DNA of 41,226 nt from ChocPot-Mid sp043804925 (GTDB lineage: Bacteria > Bacteroidota > Ignavibacteria > Kapaibacteriales > UBA2268). Location of the stretch: contig JAZDIP010000041.1 in assembly GCA_043804925.1 (NCBI GenBank), positions 1 to 41,226 on the forward strand. The letters are read 5' to 3'. The notes under the pieces are model-generated. The model had not been told where the DNA came from. It ran no database searches and was given only the letters and a program-made list of their open reading frames with translations. Numbering within the stretch: the stretch's first letter is position 1; the number at the start of each line of letters is the position of its first letter. Below are positions 24,901-32,170 of this stretch, one piece after another. The position numbers and the translations under genes were made by a program.

Positions 24901-25556
24901 AAAAATCCGGTTCCTGTTCAAATCCAAATGGTAGCGGGGACGGACAGGAAGGTCAGCAAGGTTCAGGACAAACTCCGATGATGAGTGCTGATAACTTTAC
25001 TCAGCAATTACAGCAATTGGCTAATGAACAGCAAGGCTTGAATAGCATGATGCAAAAGATGGGTAAACAGCAAGGAAGTATGTCCCCCGAGGAACAGGCA
25101 CAGTTTGGAAGATTAGCCGCTCAACAGGGACAACTAAAAAAATCAATTGAACAGCTTGCTGATGAACAGAGAAAATCTATGAGCAGAGATGGAAAAAAGC
25201 TGGGCTTAGGAAGTCTTGATAAAATTGCAGAAGAGATGAAAGAAACCATTTCAGAAATTCAGCAGGGGAGGATTAATCCGAATACTTTGAAAAGACAGGA
25301 ACGTATCTTGTCAAGAATGCTCGATGCATCGAGGTCTATCCACGAAAGAGACAGGGAAACCCAAAGAGAATCAGAATTCGGCTTTGACAAAAACAGAAGA
25401 AGTCCAGTTCAGTTCGATTTGAATACTCAGGAAGGCAAGAAAAAAGCAATGCAGGAACTATTAAAGTCAATTCAGCAGGGCTATACTAAGGATTATGAAA
25501 CCTTAATTAGAAAATACTTTGAAGCCCTGCAATCAGAAAAACAGAATATTGAATAA
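21978..25556 (+). CDS. DUF4175 family membrane protein with long coiled coil
   Basis: A 1192-residue protein. Hydrophobic segments at about 27-48, 57-79 and 158-180 anchor it in the membrane. A beta-rich extracytoplasmic part follows, including the family-typical DDEPTISLIEP and ADDYGFTKLKLNYKLL near residues 434-480. Residues about 550-890 are an extended Lys/Glu/Gln coiled coil with many heptad-like stretches, continuing into a Gln/Met/Ser-rich low-complexity region to about 1050. The C-terminal region includes GLGSLDKIAEEMKETISEIQQGRINPNTLKRQERILSRMLDA, the conserved end of the family. It begins 9 bp after DUF4159, forming an rsmG-DUF4159-DUF4175 transcript. Function unknown; an envelope scaffold or mechanical role would fit the shape. 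Confidence 0.88.
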   Translation: MNDYTLKYDELVSRIRKTRRKESHLLLLTSFLNVLSIFLIALLVASSIELIAFGDNTFRTTLALILILIGLTAFVYLVTAPLLRFAGIKYKPTIEEFALRIGDNFPDIKDKICNVIQLISKIEKKEQRPDNTSKLLTLAAFDKVSGQAFDKDFNVVIQKKDFKKSLIYFTSSAILVMMLFFIFQSSLGASLYRIIHFNKSFIPPAPFTLSAEPKKASILRGNKTVIGIKSEGRAPDKITLFVKEEKQKDYDEYIITADSIGSFSYEFASLKETISFYAEADWLSTKVRSDTGLIKIIERPFVRSFSGTIVFPNYTKMSAKKIDEQNANVSALKGSRVNINLIANKDIKSAEIVLEVSKKASGFDSIQIASNSNTDLISGKELIDTIHFKMKISGRKAFGSFPVTASGFYYLKINDFSGKENEDPIKYSVVSLSDDEPTISLIEPILDVQIDENALLPIRVAIADDYGFTKLKLNYKLLQSRYSSPMQDYKSFNIPVSSNELAIEIPYIWDLSNVKISPDDIYEYYLEIFDNDIVEGPKSARTQTLMVKLPSLEEVLNQVDKEQEKVEKELDNVLKKAENVKKELQELNQELLKKQDAKNIDWKDKKKAEEIMKKQEEIQQKLSDIQKNIEKMTNNLQEKNAISQETLEKYIELQKLMNEVNSPELRNLQQSLEKAMKQMTPEQIQEAMKQVKFDEEKFRKSIERTMNILKRLKAEQKADAIKKQADELTEKQKDLEKQADNINPENSQKREELAKKQENLKEDFKKMADELRELEKLMKELADMPKEELQEAKDALNENSTQNEMNESEQSMKNGDMKSAKKSQQKAASNMKNFSNKMKNLKDKMQEKGMKEAMRQMQKAISDMLKLSESQEKVKDKTQSSDYNSTQLRELLSEQANVNQALTNTINGLSELSQKSFAVTPQMGKQLGDALKNMDNALKQMNDGNTGGASKSQTNAMSSMNQAALSMQSMLSQMQKSGSCSNPNGSGDGQEGQQGSGQTPMMSADNFTQQLQQLANEQQGLNSMMQKMGKQQGSMSPEEQAQFGRLAAQQGQLKKSIEQLADEQRKSMSRDGKKLGLGSLDKIAEEMKETISEIQQGRINPNTLKRQERILSRMLDASRSIHERDRETQRESEFGFDKNRRSPVQFDLNTQEGKKKAMQELLKSIQQGYTKDYETLIRKYFEALQSEKQNIE

Positions 25557-25606
25557 AAAATATTTTGTAACTTTGGTAAGAACGATACGTATTTAAGTAA
25601 AATAGA

Positions 25607-25641
25607 TTCCCGTTCAGTCAGTTGTTACACCTGACCGGGAA
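25607..25641. repeat. Imperfect hairpin copy of the TGTCAGTTGT repeat
   Basis: Outer arms TTCCCG (25607-25612) and CGGGAA (25636-25641) enclose inner arms GTCAG (25617-25621) and CTGAC (25631-25635), with a 4-nt bulge on the left side. The inner part GTCAGTTGTTACACCTGAC differs from the palindrome 40 bp further right at one position. The hairpin lies after the DUF4175 stop and could also act as a terminator, though the T-run is poor. Confidence 0.65.
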
Positions 25642-25655
25642 AAATCAACATGAAA

Positions 25656-25682
25656 TTATGTCAGTTGTAACAACTGACATAA
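25656..25682. repeat. Perfect 27-bp palindrome centred on TGTCAGTTGT-A-ACAACTGACA
   Basis: A perfect inverted repeat with a single central base at 25669; the arms run from TTATGTCAGTTGT to ACAACTGACATAA. It lies 52 bp upstream of the pspC-like ATG, in its presumed leader or promoter. The same sequence recurs in the GH57 gene at 20 of 21 core positions. Confidence 0.9.
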
Positions 25683-25733
25683 CGATTAGTATTGAAAGAT
25701 AAATTATATTAAATAAATTATTTTGGAGAAAAT

Positions 25734-26204
25734 ATGCAAAAGCGTTTATACCGTTCGACCAAAGACCGCATGTTAGCAGGTGTGTGCGGTGGTCTTGCCG
25801 AATATTTCGATATTGACCCTGTTATAATCCGCGTTCTTTTTGTTGTCGTAACACTTGGAGCCGGTGTTGGTATTTTGGGTTACATTATATTATGGATTGT
25901 AGTTCCTGAAGCTATCATTGTGATAAGGGATTCTTCAAATCCTAATACTGAAAACGAGTCACAAGCGGCAGAAAATACAAGCGGAGGTTCAGGTAAATAT
26001 GCAAATTTCGAGAGGGTTCCGGAAGAAAAATATGCCAAAAAGTGCCACAGCGGGAGGGTTTTTATTTCTGTTCTGCTAATTCTTATTGGTGTGTTGTGGT
26101 TTATAAATAACATCGTTCCCGGAGTGAATTTCGGTCATCTTTGGCCCCTAATTCTCGTTGCTCTTGGAATACTGATACTATTAAAATCGAGTAAAACTTG
26201 TTAA
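25734..26204 (+). CDS. PspC-domain membrane protein with C-terminal membrane segments
   Basis: A 156-residue protein. Residues 1-60 are a PspC domain (KRLYRSTKDRMLAGVCGGLAEYFDIDPVIIRVLFVVVTLGAGVGILGYIILWIVVPE), with one membrane segment. A hydrophilic linker of about 45 residues follows, then two hydrophobic segments (FISVLLILIGVLWFINNIVPG, GHLWPLILVALGILILLKS) that look like the DUF5668/LiaI membrane motif. PspC proteins take part in envelope-stress sensing. A GGAG ribosome-binding site precedes the ATG. It is followed 10 bp later by the LiaF-like gene, so both are cotranscribed. No sigma factor or LiaRS-type kinase lies next to them. Confidence 0.9.
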   Translation: MQKRLYRSTKDRMLAGVCGGLAEYFDIDPVIIRVLFVVVTLGAGVGILGYIILWIVVPEAIIVIRDSSNPNTENESQAAENTSGGSGKYANFERVPEEKYAKKCHSGRVFISVLLILIGVLWFINNIVPGVNFGHLWPLILVALGILILLKSSKTC

Positions 26205-26214
26205 GGAGCAAATC

Positions 26215-27135
26215 ATGAGAACATCATCAATATTTTGGGGCGTGTTTTTTATTTTCATTGGTTTTTTCTTTTTAATGGAAAAGCTGAATGCATGGGATTT
26301 GGATTTCAGTTACTACATGGATTACTGGCCCATAATCATAATTCTCTGGGGTGTTTCAATTCTCAAATTACCCGATATTATCAAAAAAATATTAGCGGGT
26401 TTATCTGCTATTCTCTTAGCAATTTTAATAATGGCTATAATAAATAATTCATGGTGTCCAATTTTTGATTTTTGTGACCATACTGAAATCACATACGATG
26501 AACAAATTGATAAAAGGTATAATGATGTTGTAAATATACCATTCTCAGAGAATTATAAATTTGCGAGTTTGGAATTGAATGCCGGTGCATGTTCCATAAA
26601 TTTCAAGGATACTACAAGTCAATTAATCGAGACATATTCAGGTTTACCAACAATAAATTTGGATTATAGTATTAAAGAAATTGAAAATGTAGTAACTGTC
26701 CAACTCGATTTGAAATTTGGACATAAACTCTTTAAGAAAAAATTCAAAAATAATGTTTGGGTTAAGTTAAATACTCAACCTGTCTGGGACCTGGATTTTG
26801 ATATCGGTGCAGTAGATATGGATTGCGATTTTTCAAAATATAAAATAAATGATTTCTGTATTGATGTCGGTGCGGCTGATGTAGATATTAAACTGGGAGA
26901 TTTATATGAATCAACTTATTTGGAAATAGATGCAGGAGCATCAGATATAACTGTCAAAATCCCAAAAGAATCCGGCTGTAAAATTGAAGCAAGCACGGGA
27001 CTCAGCAACGAAGATTTCAAAGGATTTCTTAAATCAAACGGCACATATTATACAAATGAATTCGATAAAGCGAAAAATAAAATAATTATCAAATTATCCG
27101 GTGGAGTATCGGATTTTGAAGTTGAGAGATACTAA
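26215..27135 (+). CDS. LiaF/DUF5668-like membrane protein with beta-rich C-terminal domain
   Basis: A 306-residue protein. The N-terminal 85 residues contain the paired hydrophobic segments typical of DUF5668 (SSIFWGVFFIFIGFFFLMEKL, YWPIIIILWGVSIL) and a further segment near 63-78 (AGLSAILLAILIMAII). The C-terminal 190 residues form repeated beta strands around G-A-x-x-[DN] motifs (LELNAGACSINF, FDIGAVDMDCDF, IDVGAADVDIKL, IDAGASDITVKI), the pattern of LiaF/toastrack-type domains. AAGGAG lies just before the ATG. Together with the PspC gene it makes a probable envelope-stress pair. The membrane topology is predicted from hydrophobicity only. Confidence 0.85.
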   Translation: MRTSSIFWGVFFIFIGFFFLMEKLNAWDLDFSYYMDYWPIIIILWGVSILKLPDIIKKILAGLSAILLAILIMAIINNSWCPIFDFCDHTEITYDEQIDKRYNDVVNIPFSENYKFASLELNAGACSINFKDTTSQLIETYSGLPTINLDYSIKEIENVVTVQLDLKFGHKLFKKKFKNNVWVKLNTQPVWDLDFDIGAVDMDCDFSKYKINDFCIDVGAADVDIKLGDLYESTYLEIDAGASDITVKIPKESGCKIEASTGLSNEDFKGFLKSNGTYYTNEFDKAKNKIIIKLSGGVSDFEVERY

Positions 27136-27530
27136 ATAACAAGTGTTGAAACCGGCAATTTGCAAACTGAACTGAGAGCTAAAAGAGAAAGGATGATGGT
27201 CAATGAACAATAAATTAAAATATTTAATATAAACATTCATTATTCTAATCAACCAATAATATTTGCAACATTGAATATATAACCGAATCGGTATTATAAT
27301 AGTAAATCTTTTCAAAAAATAATATTTACATTGATAGTTATTATTAACTTCCGATATGGTTTTATGAAATCAAAATGAATTATTAACTATTATAGCAATA
27401 CGATATGATTTTTTTTAATTTCCCAAAATTTTTTATTTTTATTTATTGAAGAAAATTTATAACTTATATGTTTTGATTACCCTAAATAGTAATTAATTTA
27501 TGTTTAAACAAATTAATTTGATAATTTATT
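27136..27530. other. Non-coding region before the TIG-SUMF1 lipoprotein genes
   Basis: About 400 bp with no convincing gene on either strand, very A+T-rich, with several poly-T tracts around 27410-27450. No strong terminator after the LiaF-like gene and no clear Bacteroidota -33/-7 pair was found. The promoter of the downstream lipoprotein gene must lie here. Confidence 0.5.
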
Positions 27531-27535
27531 GGAGG
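27531..27535 (+). promoter_or_regulatory. Shine-Dalgarno GGAGG fixing the start of the first TIG-SUMF1 gene
   Basis: GGAGG lies 5 bp before the ATG at 27541. An in-frame TTG at 27529 overlaps this site and would be an artefactual start; only the ATG gives a proper lipoprotein signal peptide. Confidence 0.8.
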
Positions 27536-27540
27536 ATAAG

Positions 27541-28920
27541 ATGAAATTACATTATACAATCATAAAAATACTGACGGTATTAACAATACTGTTTATGCCA
27601 TATTCTTGTGATGATACAACTGAGCCAAAGAAAAATAATAACAATGGCGATGGTAATGTTCCTGTTATAACCACTGTTACTCAAAATCCAACCTTTGCAG
27701 GTTATCCCATAACAATTACCGGAAATTATTTAGGATTTTCGAGTGATGACGGATATGTGGAAATAAACGGAAAGAAAGCAGTTAAATATGTATATTGGTC
27801 TTATAACACGATTATTGCTTTTCTGCCAGACGATGCTACATCGGGAAAACTTGTTGTTGTGTATGGTGGTTTGACATCCAATGAAGTAGATGTAACAATC
27901 AGTTCGGCTTCGACTGGCAATGCACCTGTAATTAATGACTTTGACCAGGAAAAACCTTCGGTAAGGAATATGGTAGGAATTGAAGGTTCTAATTTCGGAG
28001 AGGGACAAAATGGAAATTACGTGATATTTAATGGTGTAATTGCATCAAAATATATTAGTTGGAAAGACAAAAAGATTGTTGTCGACGTGCCTACAGGTGC
28101 TACTTCCGGCGATGTTTATGTTTATGTCAATGGACAAAAATCAAATGTAAAATATTTAGAGATTCAACAAGAAATAAGTGTTTTGGATTTAGTACTGGTT
28201 AGCGGGGGAAAATTTATTATGGGAGCCAATGATGAGCTTTCCGGTTTTAGCTATCCAAAACATGAAGTGATTATTACTAAGCCATTTTATATTTCAAAAT
28301 ATGAAATCACACAAAAAGCATGGGAAACAGCATCAACTGTTGACCATAACAGCTATAATCTAGGTGATAACAATCCTGTAGAACGTGTTTCATGGTTGAA
28401 TGCCTGTAAGTTCTGCAATTCTCTTTCTGTAAGAGAGAGATTTGAACAGGTATATACAATTACAGGTGAGGAAGTATCGGTTAACTGGGATGCAAACGGT
28501 TACAGGTTACCTACTGAAGCGGAATGGGAATTGGCAGCCAAAGCAGGTATTGACTATAAATACGGAAAAGGTCAAGATGGAAAAAATGGTGTTGTCAATA
28601 ACCTTGCATGGCATAATGAGAATTCCGGAAACAGTACTCACCAAGTTGGTCAAAAGCAGCCAAATGGATTTGGTATTTACGATATGTTAGGCAATGTCAA
28701 CGAATGGTGTTGGAATTGGTCCGATGGAGAATCCTATGCGGATACAAACAACAAAATTGACCCAAAAGGTCCTGAAACCGGCGATATAGCCAAAGTATTG
28801 AGAGGAGGTTCGTATATCGAAGATAAATCCAAGACTACATGTACTTATAGATGGAGTGAACAACATACTCGGGAGTCGGAATATTATATCGGATTTAGGG
28901 TTACCAGAAACGCCAGGTAA
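27541..28920 (+). CDS. Surface lipoprotein with two IPT/TIG domains and a SUMF1-fold domain
   Basis: A 459-residue protein starting at the ATG after GGAGG. A hydrophobic signal ends at Cys23 (PYSC), followed by DDTTEPKK; acidic residues after the lipidated Cys resemble the surface-export signal of Bacteroidota lipoproteins. Two IPT/TIG modules (about 33-118 and 120-203) each begin with a P-V-I / G-x-N-F pattern. The rest is a formylglycine-generating-enzyme/SUMF1 fold: VSGGKFIMGANDE, PVERVSWLNACKFCNSLS, NGYRLPTEAEWELAAKAG, GIYDMLGNVNEWCWNW, VLRGGSYIED and the final FRVTRNAR. In the end region where catalytic FGEs carry a Cys pair only one Cys is seen, so sulfatase activation is unlikely. A binding or structural role is more probable. 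Confidence 0.88.
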   Translation: MKLHYTIIKILTVLTILFMPYSCDDTTEPKKNNNNGDGNVPVITTVTQNPTFAGYPITITGNYLGFSSDDGYVEINGKKAVKYVYWSYNTIIAFLPDDATSGKLVVVYGGLTSNEVDVTISSASTGNAPVINDFDQEKPSVRNMVGIEGSNFGEGQNGNYVIFNGVIASKYISWKDKKIVVDVPTGATSGDVYVYVNGQKSNVKYLEIQQEISVLDLVLVSGGKFIMGANDELSGFSYPKHEVIITKPFYISKYEITQKAWETASTVDHNSYNLGDNNPVERVSWLNACKFCNSLSVRERFEQVYTITGEEVSVNWDANGYRLPTEAEWELAAKAGIDYKYGKGQDGKNGVVNNLAWHNENSGNSTHQVGQKQPNGFGIYDMLGNVNEWCWNWSDGESYADTNNKIDPKGPETGDIAKVLRGGSYIEDKSKTTCTYRWSEQHTRESEYYIGFRVTRNAR

Positions 28921-29154
28921 TTTTGGGAGAATCAAAGGAAAAGGAACGGCATAAAAGTGGTAAAATAGTATTAATTAATAAATTATTACATATTTTGCAA
29001 CCGGTTTACTTATTTTGTGTTATTATATTATTGTGAAATATGAAATTCTGATTTATTTTTACTGATATTAAAAAATAAAGTTAAAAAAGAAATCTTATTT
29101 GAACGAGATATGAGAAGATAATTATAATATGTTATAAATGATTAAGGATTTATT

Positions 29155-31098
29155 ATGTTTAGAAGAGTTGTATTTTTAGTATTAATAATATTAGGTTTAA
29201 GTGCAATATTTTTTATTGCCTGTGATGATAATCCGGTGAAACCACCCGATGATAATAAGAAAGAAGTTGAAATACCGGAACTGCTACTTATCGAACCTGT
29301 TAATGGTGTACCCGGTGATGAAATTAGTTTAACTGGAAAGCATTTCGGTGTTAGCAGGGGAGCAAGCTATGTATTGTTTGGAGAAGTCATACCTGCCGGA
29401 ACAGATTATATTTTGTGGAGCGATACTTTGATAAGGATGACAGTACCTGAAGCAGCAATAACAGGAATTGTAGAGGTTGTTAAGGTATATAGTGATACGA
29501 CTGTAACTTCCGAAGGCATTTATTTTTCTATTGGCTCTATCGTACAACCGCCTTTTATAAGCAGAATCAATCCTGATAAAGCATATGCAGGAGACACTGT
29601 TACAATTGATGGCTCCAACTTTTTGAATCAAAGAGATACAAACTATGTTAAACTTCATGGAAGTATATTAGACAATAATAATTATATTTCATGGACAGGT
29701 TCAAAGATTATTTTCAGGGTTCCCGAAAATGCTGAGCCAAAATTAGGAAAAGTACAACTTGTAGTTCGGGGAGTTGCCAGCAATGAATCGAGTTTTACCG
29801 TTTTACAAAAAGCCGTCATTGACCCACCCGTAATTGATTATATAGACCCTTCAACAGCCAAACCGGGCGACACTGTTTGGATTTACGGATCGCATTTTAC
29901 CGATTCCAGAAAGAACCATGGAGGTTATGTTGTTATCGGAGGTATTACTGTTAATGACGATGATAGTTTTATTGACTGGAAAGACGATAAAATTCTGCTG
30001 ATTGTACCACAAGGAGTTCAAACCGGAAAACTATACGTATATAAAGATGATTTAAAGAGCAATGAAGTTGATTTTACTCTTTGGACACAGGAAGAACCCA
30101 AAGTACCAGAAATAATAGCTTTTTCAAAATATGAAATTAAGAAAAATGAATTTCTTGATATCACGGGCAAGAACTTTGGAGCAAATCAGGGCGTCAATAG
30201 TTTTTTGTATTTTGGCGGCAATAAACTCAGCAGGGCAAGGATACCGTCATGGTCTGACAAAAAAATAACCATTCAGATTCCCGATACAATTCCCGGATTA
30301 TATTCAATATATGTTTCGGTTGAAGGTCTTGAAAGCAATGAGATGAATATCACTGTTTATGAAACGGCAAAAACCTATATTGTCGAGACTGTTTTGATTA
30401 CTGCAGGTACATTTATGATGGGTACCGATGAGTCGGATATGTGGTCAAATCCCAAGCATCAGGTTACTTTAACCAGGGATTTTTATATGAGCAAATATGA
30501 AATAACTCAACTAATTTATCAGGATGTAGCAAACACCTGGACAGACCCGTTACCCGACGACAAAGGTCCGCAAAAACCATCAAATGTTACGACATGGTTG
30601 AATATAGTAAAATGGTGCAATGATGCATCAAATAAGGATGGATTAGAGCAATGCTATACTATTAATGGTGAAGATGTAACCTGTGATTTTAATAAAAATG
30701 GCTACAGATTACCGACTGAAGCAGAATGGGAATACTCCTGCCGTGCCGGTTCAACCGGAGACGTAAACTTTAGCAGTGGGTCCATGGAAGATTATGCCTG
30801 GATTAGAAGTAATGCCGGGAACAAGCTTAATAATGCCGGCCAGAAATTGCCAAACGCATGGGGTTTGTATGACATGTACGGCAATGCGGCTGAATGGTGT
30901 TGGGATTGGTTGGAAGAATTTTCCGGCTCTCCCGAGACAGACCCAACAGGACCTTCGGAATTCACAGGGAATGGAAAAGTATTGAAAGGTGGCAGTATGT
31001 TATCTACTTCAGATGACATAAAATCATGGTCAAGAACTGATGTTCATCCTGATTCTCAGAACAGGGAAGTAGGTTTTAGGGTAGTTAGGAATAAATAA
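29155..31098 (+). CDS. Surface lipoprotein with four IPT/TIG domains and a SUMF1-fold domain
   Basis: A 647-residue paralogue of the preceding gene. The signal peptide ends in a good lipobox (FIAC, Cys23) followed by DDNPVKPPDDN. Four IPT/TIG modules can be traced at about 40-128, 133-218, 223-308 and 318-400 (for example RINPDKAYAGDTVTIDGSNF and YIDPSTAKPGDTVWIYGSHF). The C-terminal SUMF1-like domain has TAGTFMMGTDESD, NGYRLPTEAEWEYSCRAG, GLYDMYGNAAEWCWDW, VLKGGSML and FRVVRNK. No Cys is present after the GGS motif, so the FGE active site is absent. AAGGA lies 8 bp before the ATG. Doubling of the TIG number relative to its neighbour suggests expansion by internal duplication. The ligand is unknown. 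Confidence 0.88.
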   Translation: MFRRVVFLVLIILGLSAIFFIACDDNPVKPPDDNKKEVEIPELLLIEPVNGVPGDEISLTGKHFGVSRGASYVLFGEVIPAGTDYILWSDTLIRMTVPEAAITGIVEVVKVYSDTTVTSEGIYFSIGSIVQPPFISRINPDKAYAGDTVTIDGSNFLNQRDTNYVKLHGSILDNNNYISWTGSKIIFRVPENAEPKLGKVQLVVRGVASNESSFTVLQKAVIDPPVIDYIDPSTAKPGDTVWIYGSHFTDSRKNHGGYVVIGGITVNDDDSFIDWKDDKILLIVPQGVQTGKLYVYKDDLKSNEVDFTLWTQEEPKVPEIIAFSKYEIKKNEFLDITGKNFGANQGVNSFLYFGGNKLSRARIPSWSDKKITIQIPDTIPGLYSIYVSVEGLESNEMNITVYETAKTYIVETVLITAGTFMMGTDESDMWSNPKHQVTLTRDFYMSKYEITQLIYQDVANTWTDPLPDDKGPQKPSNVTTWLNIVKWCNDASNKDGLEQCYTINGEDVTCDFNKNGYRLPTEAEWEYSCRAGSTGDVNFSSGSMEDYAWIRSNAGNKLNNAGQKLPNAWGLYDMYGNAAEWCWDWLEEFSGSPETDPTGPSEFTGNGKVLKGGSMLSTSDDIKSWSRTDVHPDSQNREVGFRVVRNK

Positions 31099-31201
31099 GT
31101 TTTCATTTAGCAGAAGCAAGGAGTGTTTGACAGAATCCAATCTCTTAAATGAAATAGGAAAATATAATATTACGTATTTTAAAATGGAGAATGAGAAGTT
31201 T

Positions 31202-31579
31202 ATGAAAAAAGCATCTCTGATGAAATTGAGTATAAATGGAGCCCAATTTTATGGGTATCATGGAGTCAAAAGTGAAGAACAGGTTTTAGGCGGAAAGTAT
31301 GAAGTTGACCTTGAGATGTATTACGATGCAACTCATGCAATCATAAATGATGATGTTAATCTTGCTTTGAATTATGAGGAGGCATTCTTTTGTATTGAAG
31401 AAGTAATAGCCGGAGAAAATTATCATCTTATTGAAACTCTTGTTCGGGAAATATTGAATATGCTTTTAGAGAAGTTTCCGGAACTGAAAAAAGCAAAAGT
31501 GAGAGTCAGAAAAATGGGTGTCCCGATAAGAAGAATTGTTAATTATATCGAAGCCGAACAGACAATTTCGAGAAAGTAG
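31202..31579 (+). CDS. folB: Dihydroneopterin aldolase
   Basis: This enzyme cleaves 7,8-dihydroneopterin to 6-hydroxymethyl-dihydropterin in folate synthesis. Family features are MKLSINGAQFYGYHGVKSEEQVLGGKYEVDLEM at the start, NYEEAFFCIEEVIAGENYHLIETLVREIL in the middle and KVRVRKMGVPI with the catalytic Lys near the end. Length is about 125 residues from the ATG at 31202, normal for the family. An in-frame TTG at 31127 and an ATG at 31184 would add 25 or 6 residues with no family match. The TTG is unlikely; the ATG at 31184 remains possible. folK follows 58 bp later. Confidence 0.9.
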   Translation: MKKASLMKLSINGAQFYGYHGVKSEEQVLGGKYEVDLEMYYDATHAIINDDVNLALNYEEAFFCIEEVIAGENYHLIETLVREILNMLLEKFPELKKAKVRVRKMGVPIRRIVNYIEAEQTISRK

Positions 31580-31637
31580 TAGAGGCATGTTATGAACCTT
31601 GCACCCTGCTATATTTATTAATTTAAAGCGATGAACA

Positions 31638-32147
31638 ATGAATAGCAATCCTGATGATGTTTTTGTGGTTTTATCTGCCGGTTCAAACATTGGTCATAGA
31701 AAGCAAAATATTAAATATGCATATACACTGCTGATGGAATCGAATGCTTTGACTTCAAGTAGAATATCTTCATATTATGAAACAGAACCCGTAGGTAAAA
31801 AAGAACAGGAATGGTTTATAAATGTTGCAATCATTGGTCAAACAAGTTTACCTCTAAATAATTTCATTCAATTATGTAAAAGCATAGAGTATGCTGTTGG
31901 CAGGAAAAAACGTGAACCGGATGCTGAACGGGAAATTGACATAGATGTTATTTTCTATGGTGATGAGATGTATGAAACAATGGAACTAACCGTACCTCAT
32001 TCCAGAATGCATGAACGAAAGTTTGTTCTTGAGCCGGCTTCTGAAATAGCAGCATATTCAATACATCCAAAATTTAAAAAAACCATCCTTCAATTACTTA
32101 AAGAGTGTAAAGATGAATCTGTAGTACGAAAATGTGATACTATATAA
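31638..32147 (+). CDS. folK: 2-amino-4-hydroxy-6-hydroxymethyldihydropteridine pyrophosphokinase
   Basis: A 169-residue enzyme that transfers pyrophosphate from ATP to 6-hydroxymethyl-dihydropterin, the step after FolB. Seen are the N-terminal strand VVLSAGSNIGHRKQNIKYAYTLL, SSYYETEPVGKKEQEWFINVAI, GRKKREPDAEREIDIDVIFYG (the two Mg-binding Asp residues), and VPHSRMHERKFVLEPASEIA. All hallmark segments are in order. It lies between folB and dnaG; folP and folE are not in the window. Confidence 0.96.
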   Translation: MNSNPDDVFVVLSAGSNIGHRKQNIKYAYTLLMESNALTSSRISSYYETEPVGKKEQEWFINVAIIGQTSLPLNNFIQLCKSIEYAVGRKKREPDAEREIDIDVIFYGDEMYETMELTVPHSRMHERKFVLEPASEIAAYSIHPKFKKTILQLLKECKDESVVRKCDTI

Positions 32148-32170
32148 TCTTACGTAAAAAAACTTTAGGT

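Noticed and set aside
27541..31098. Sulfatase-activating formylglycine-generating enzymes
   Set aside because: The SUMF1 fold is present, but the catalytic Cys pair is not and no sulfatase gene is nearby.
31127..31201. Longer folB beginning at a TTG
   Set aside because: The added 25 residues do not match the aldolase family, and ATG starts lie nearer to the conserved region.
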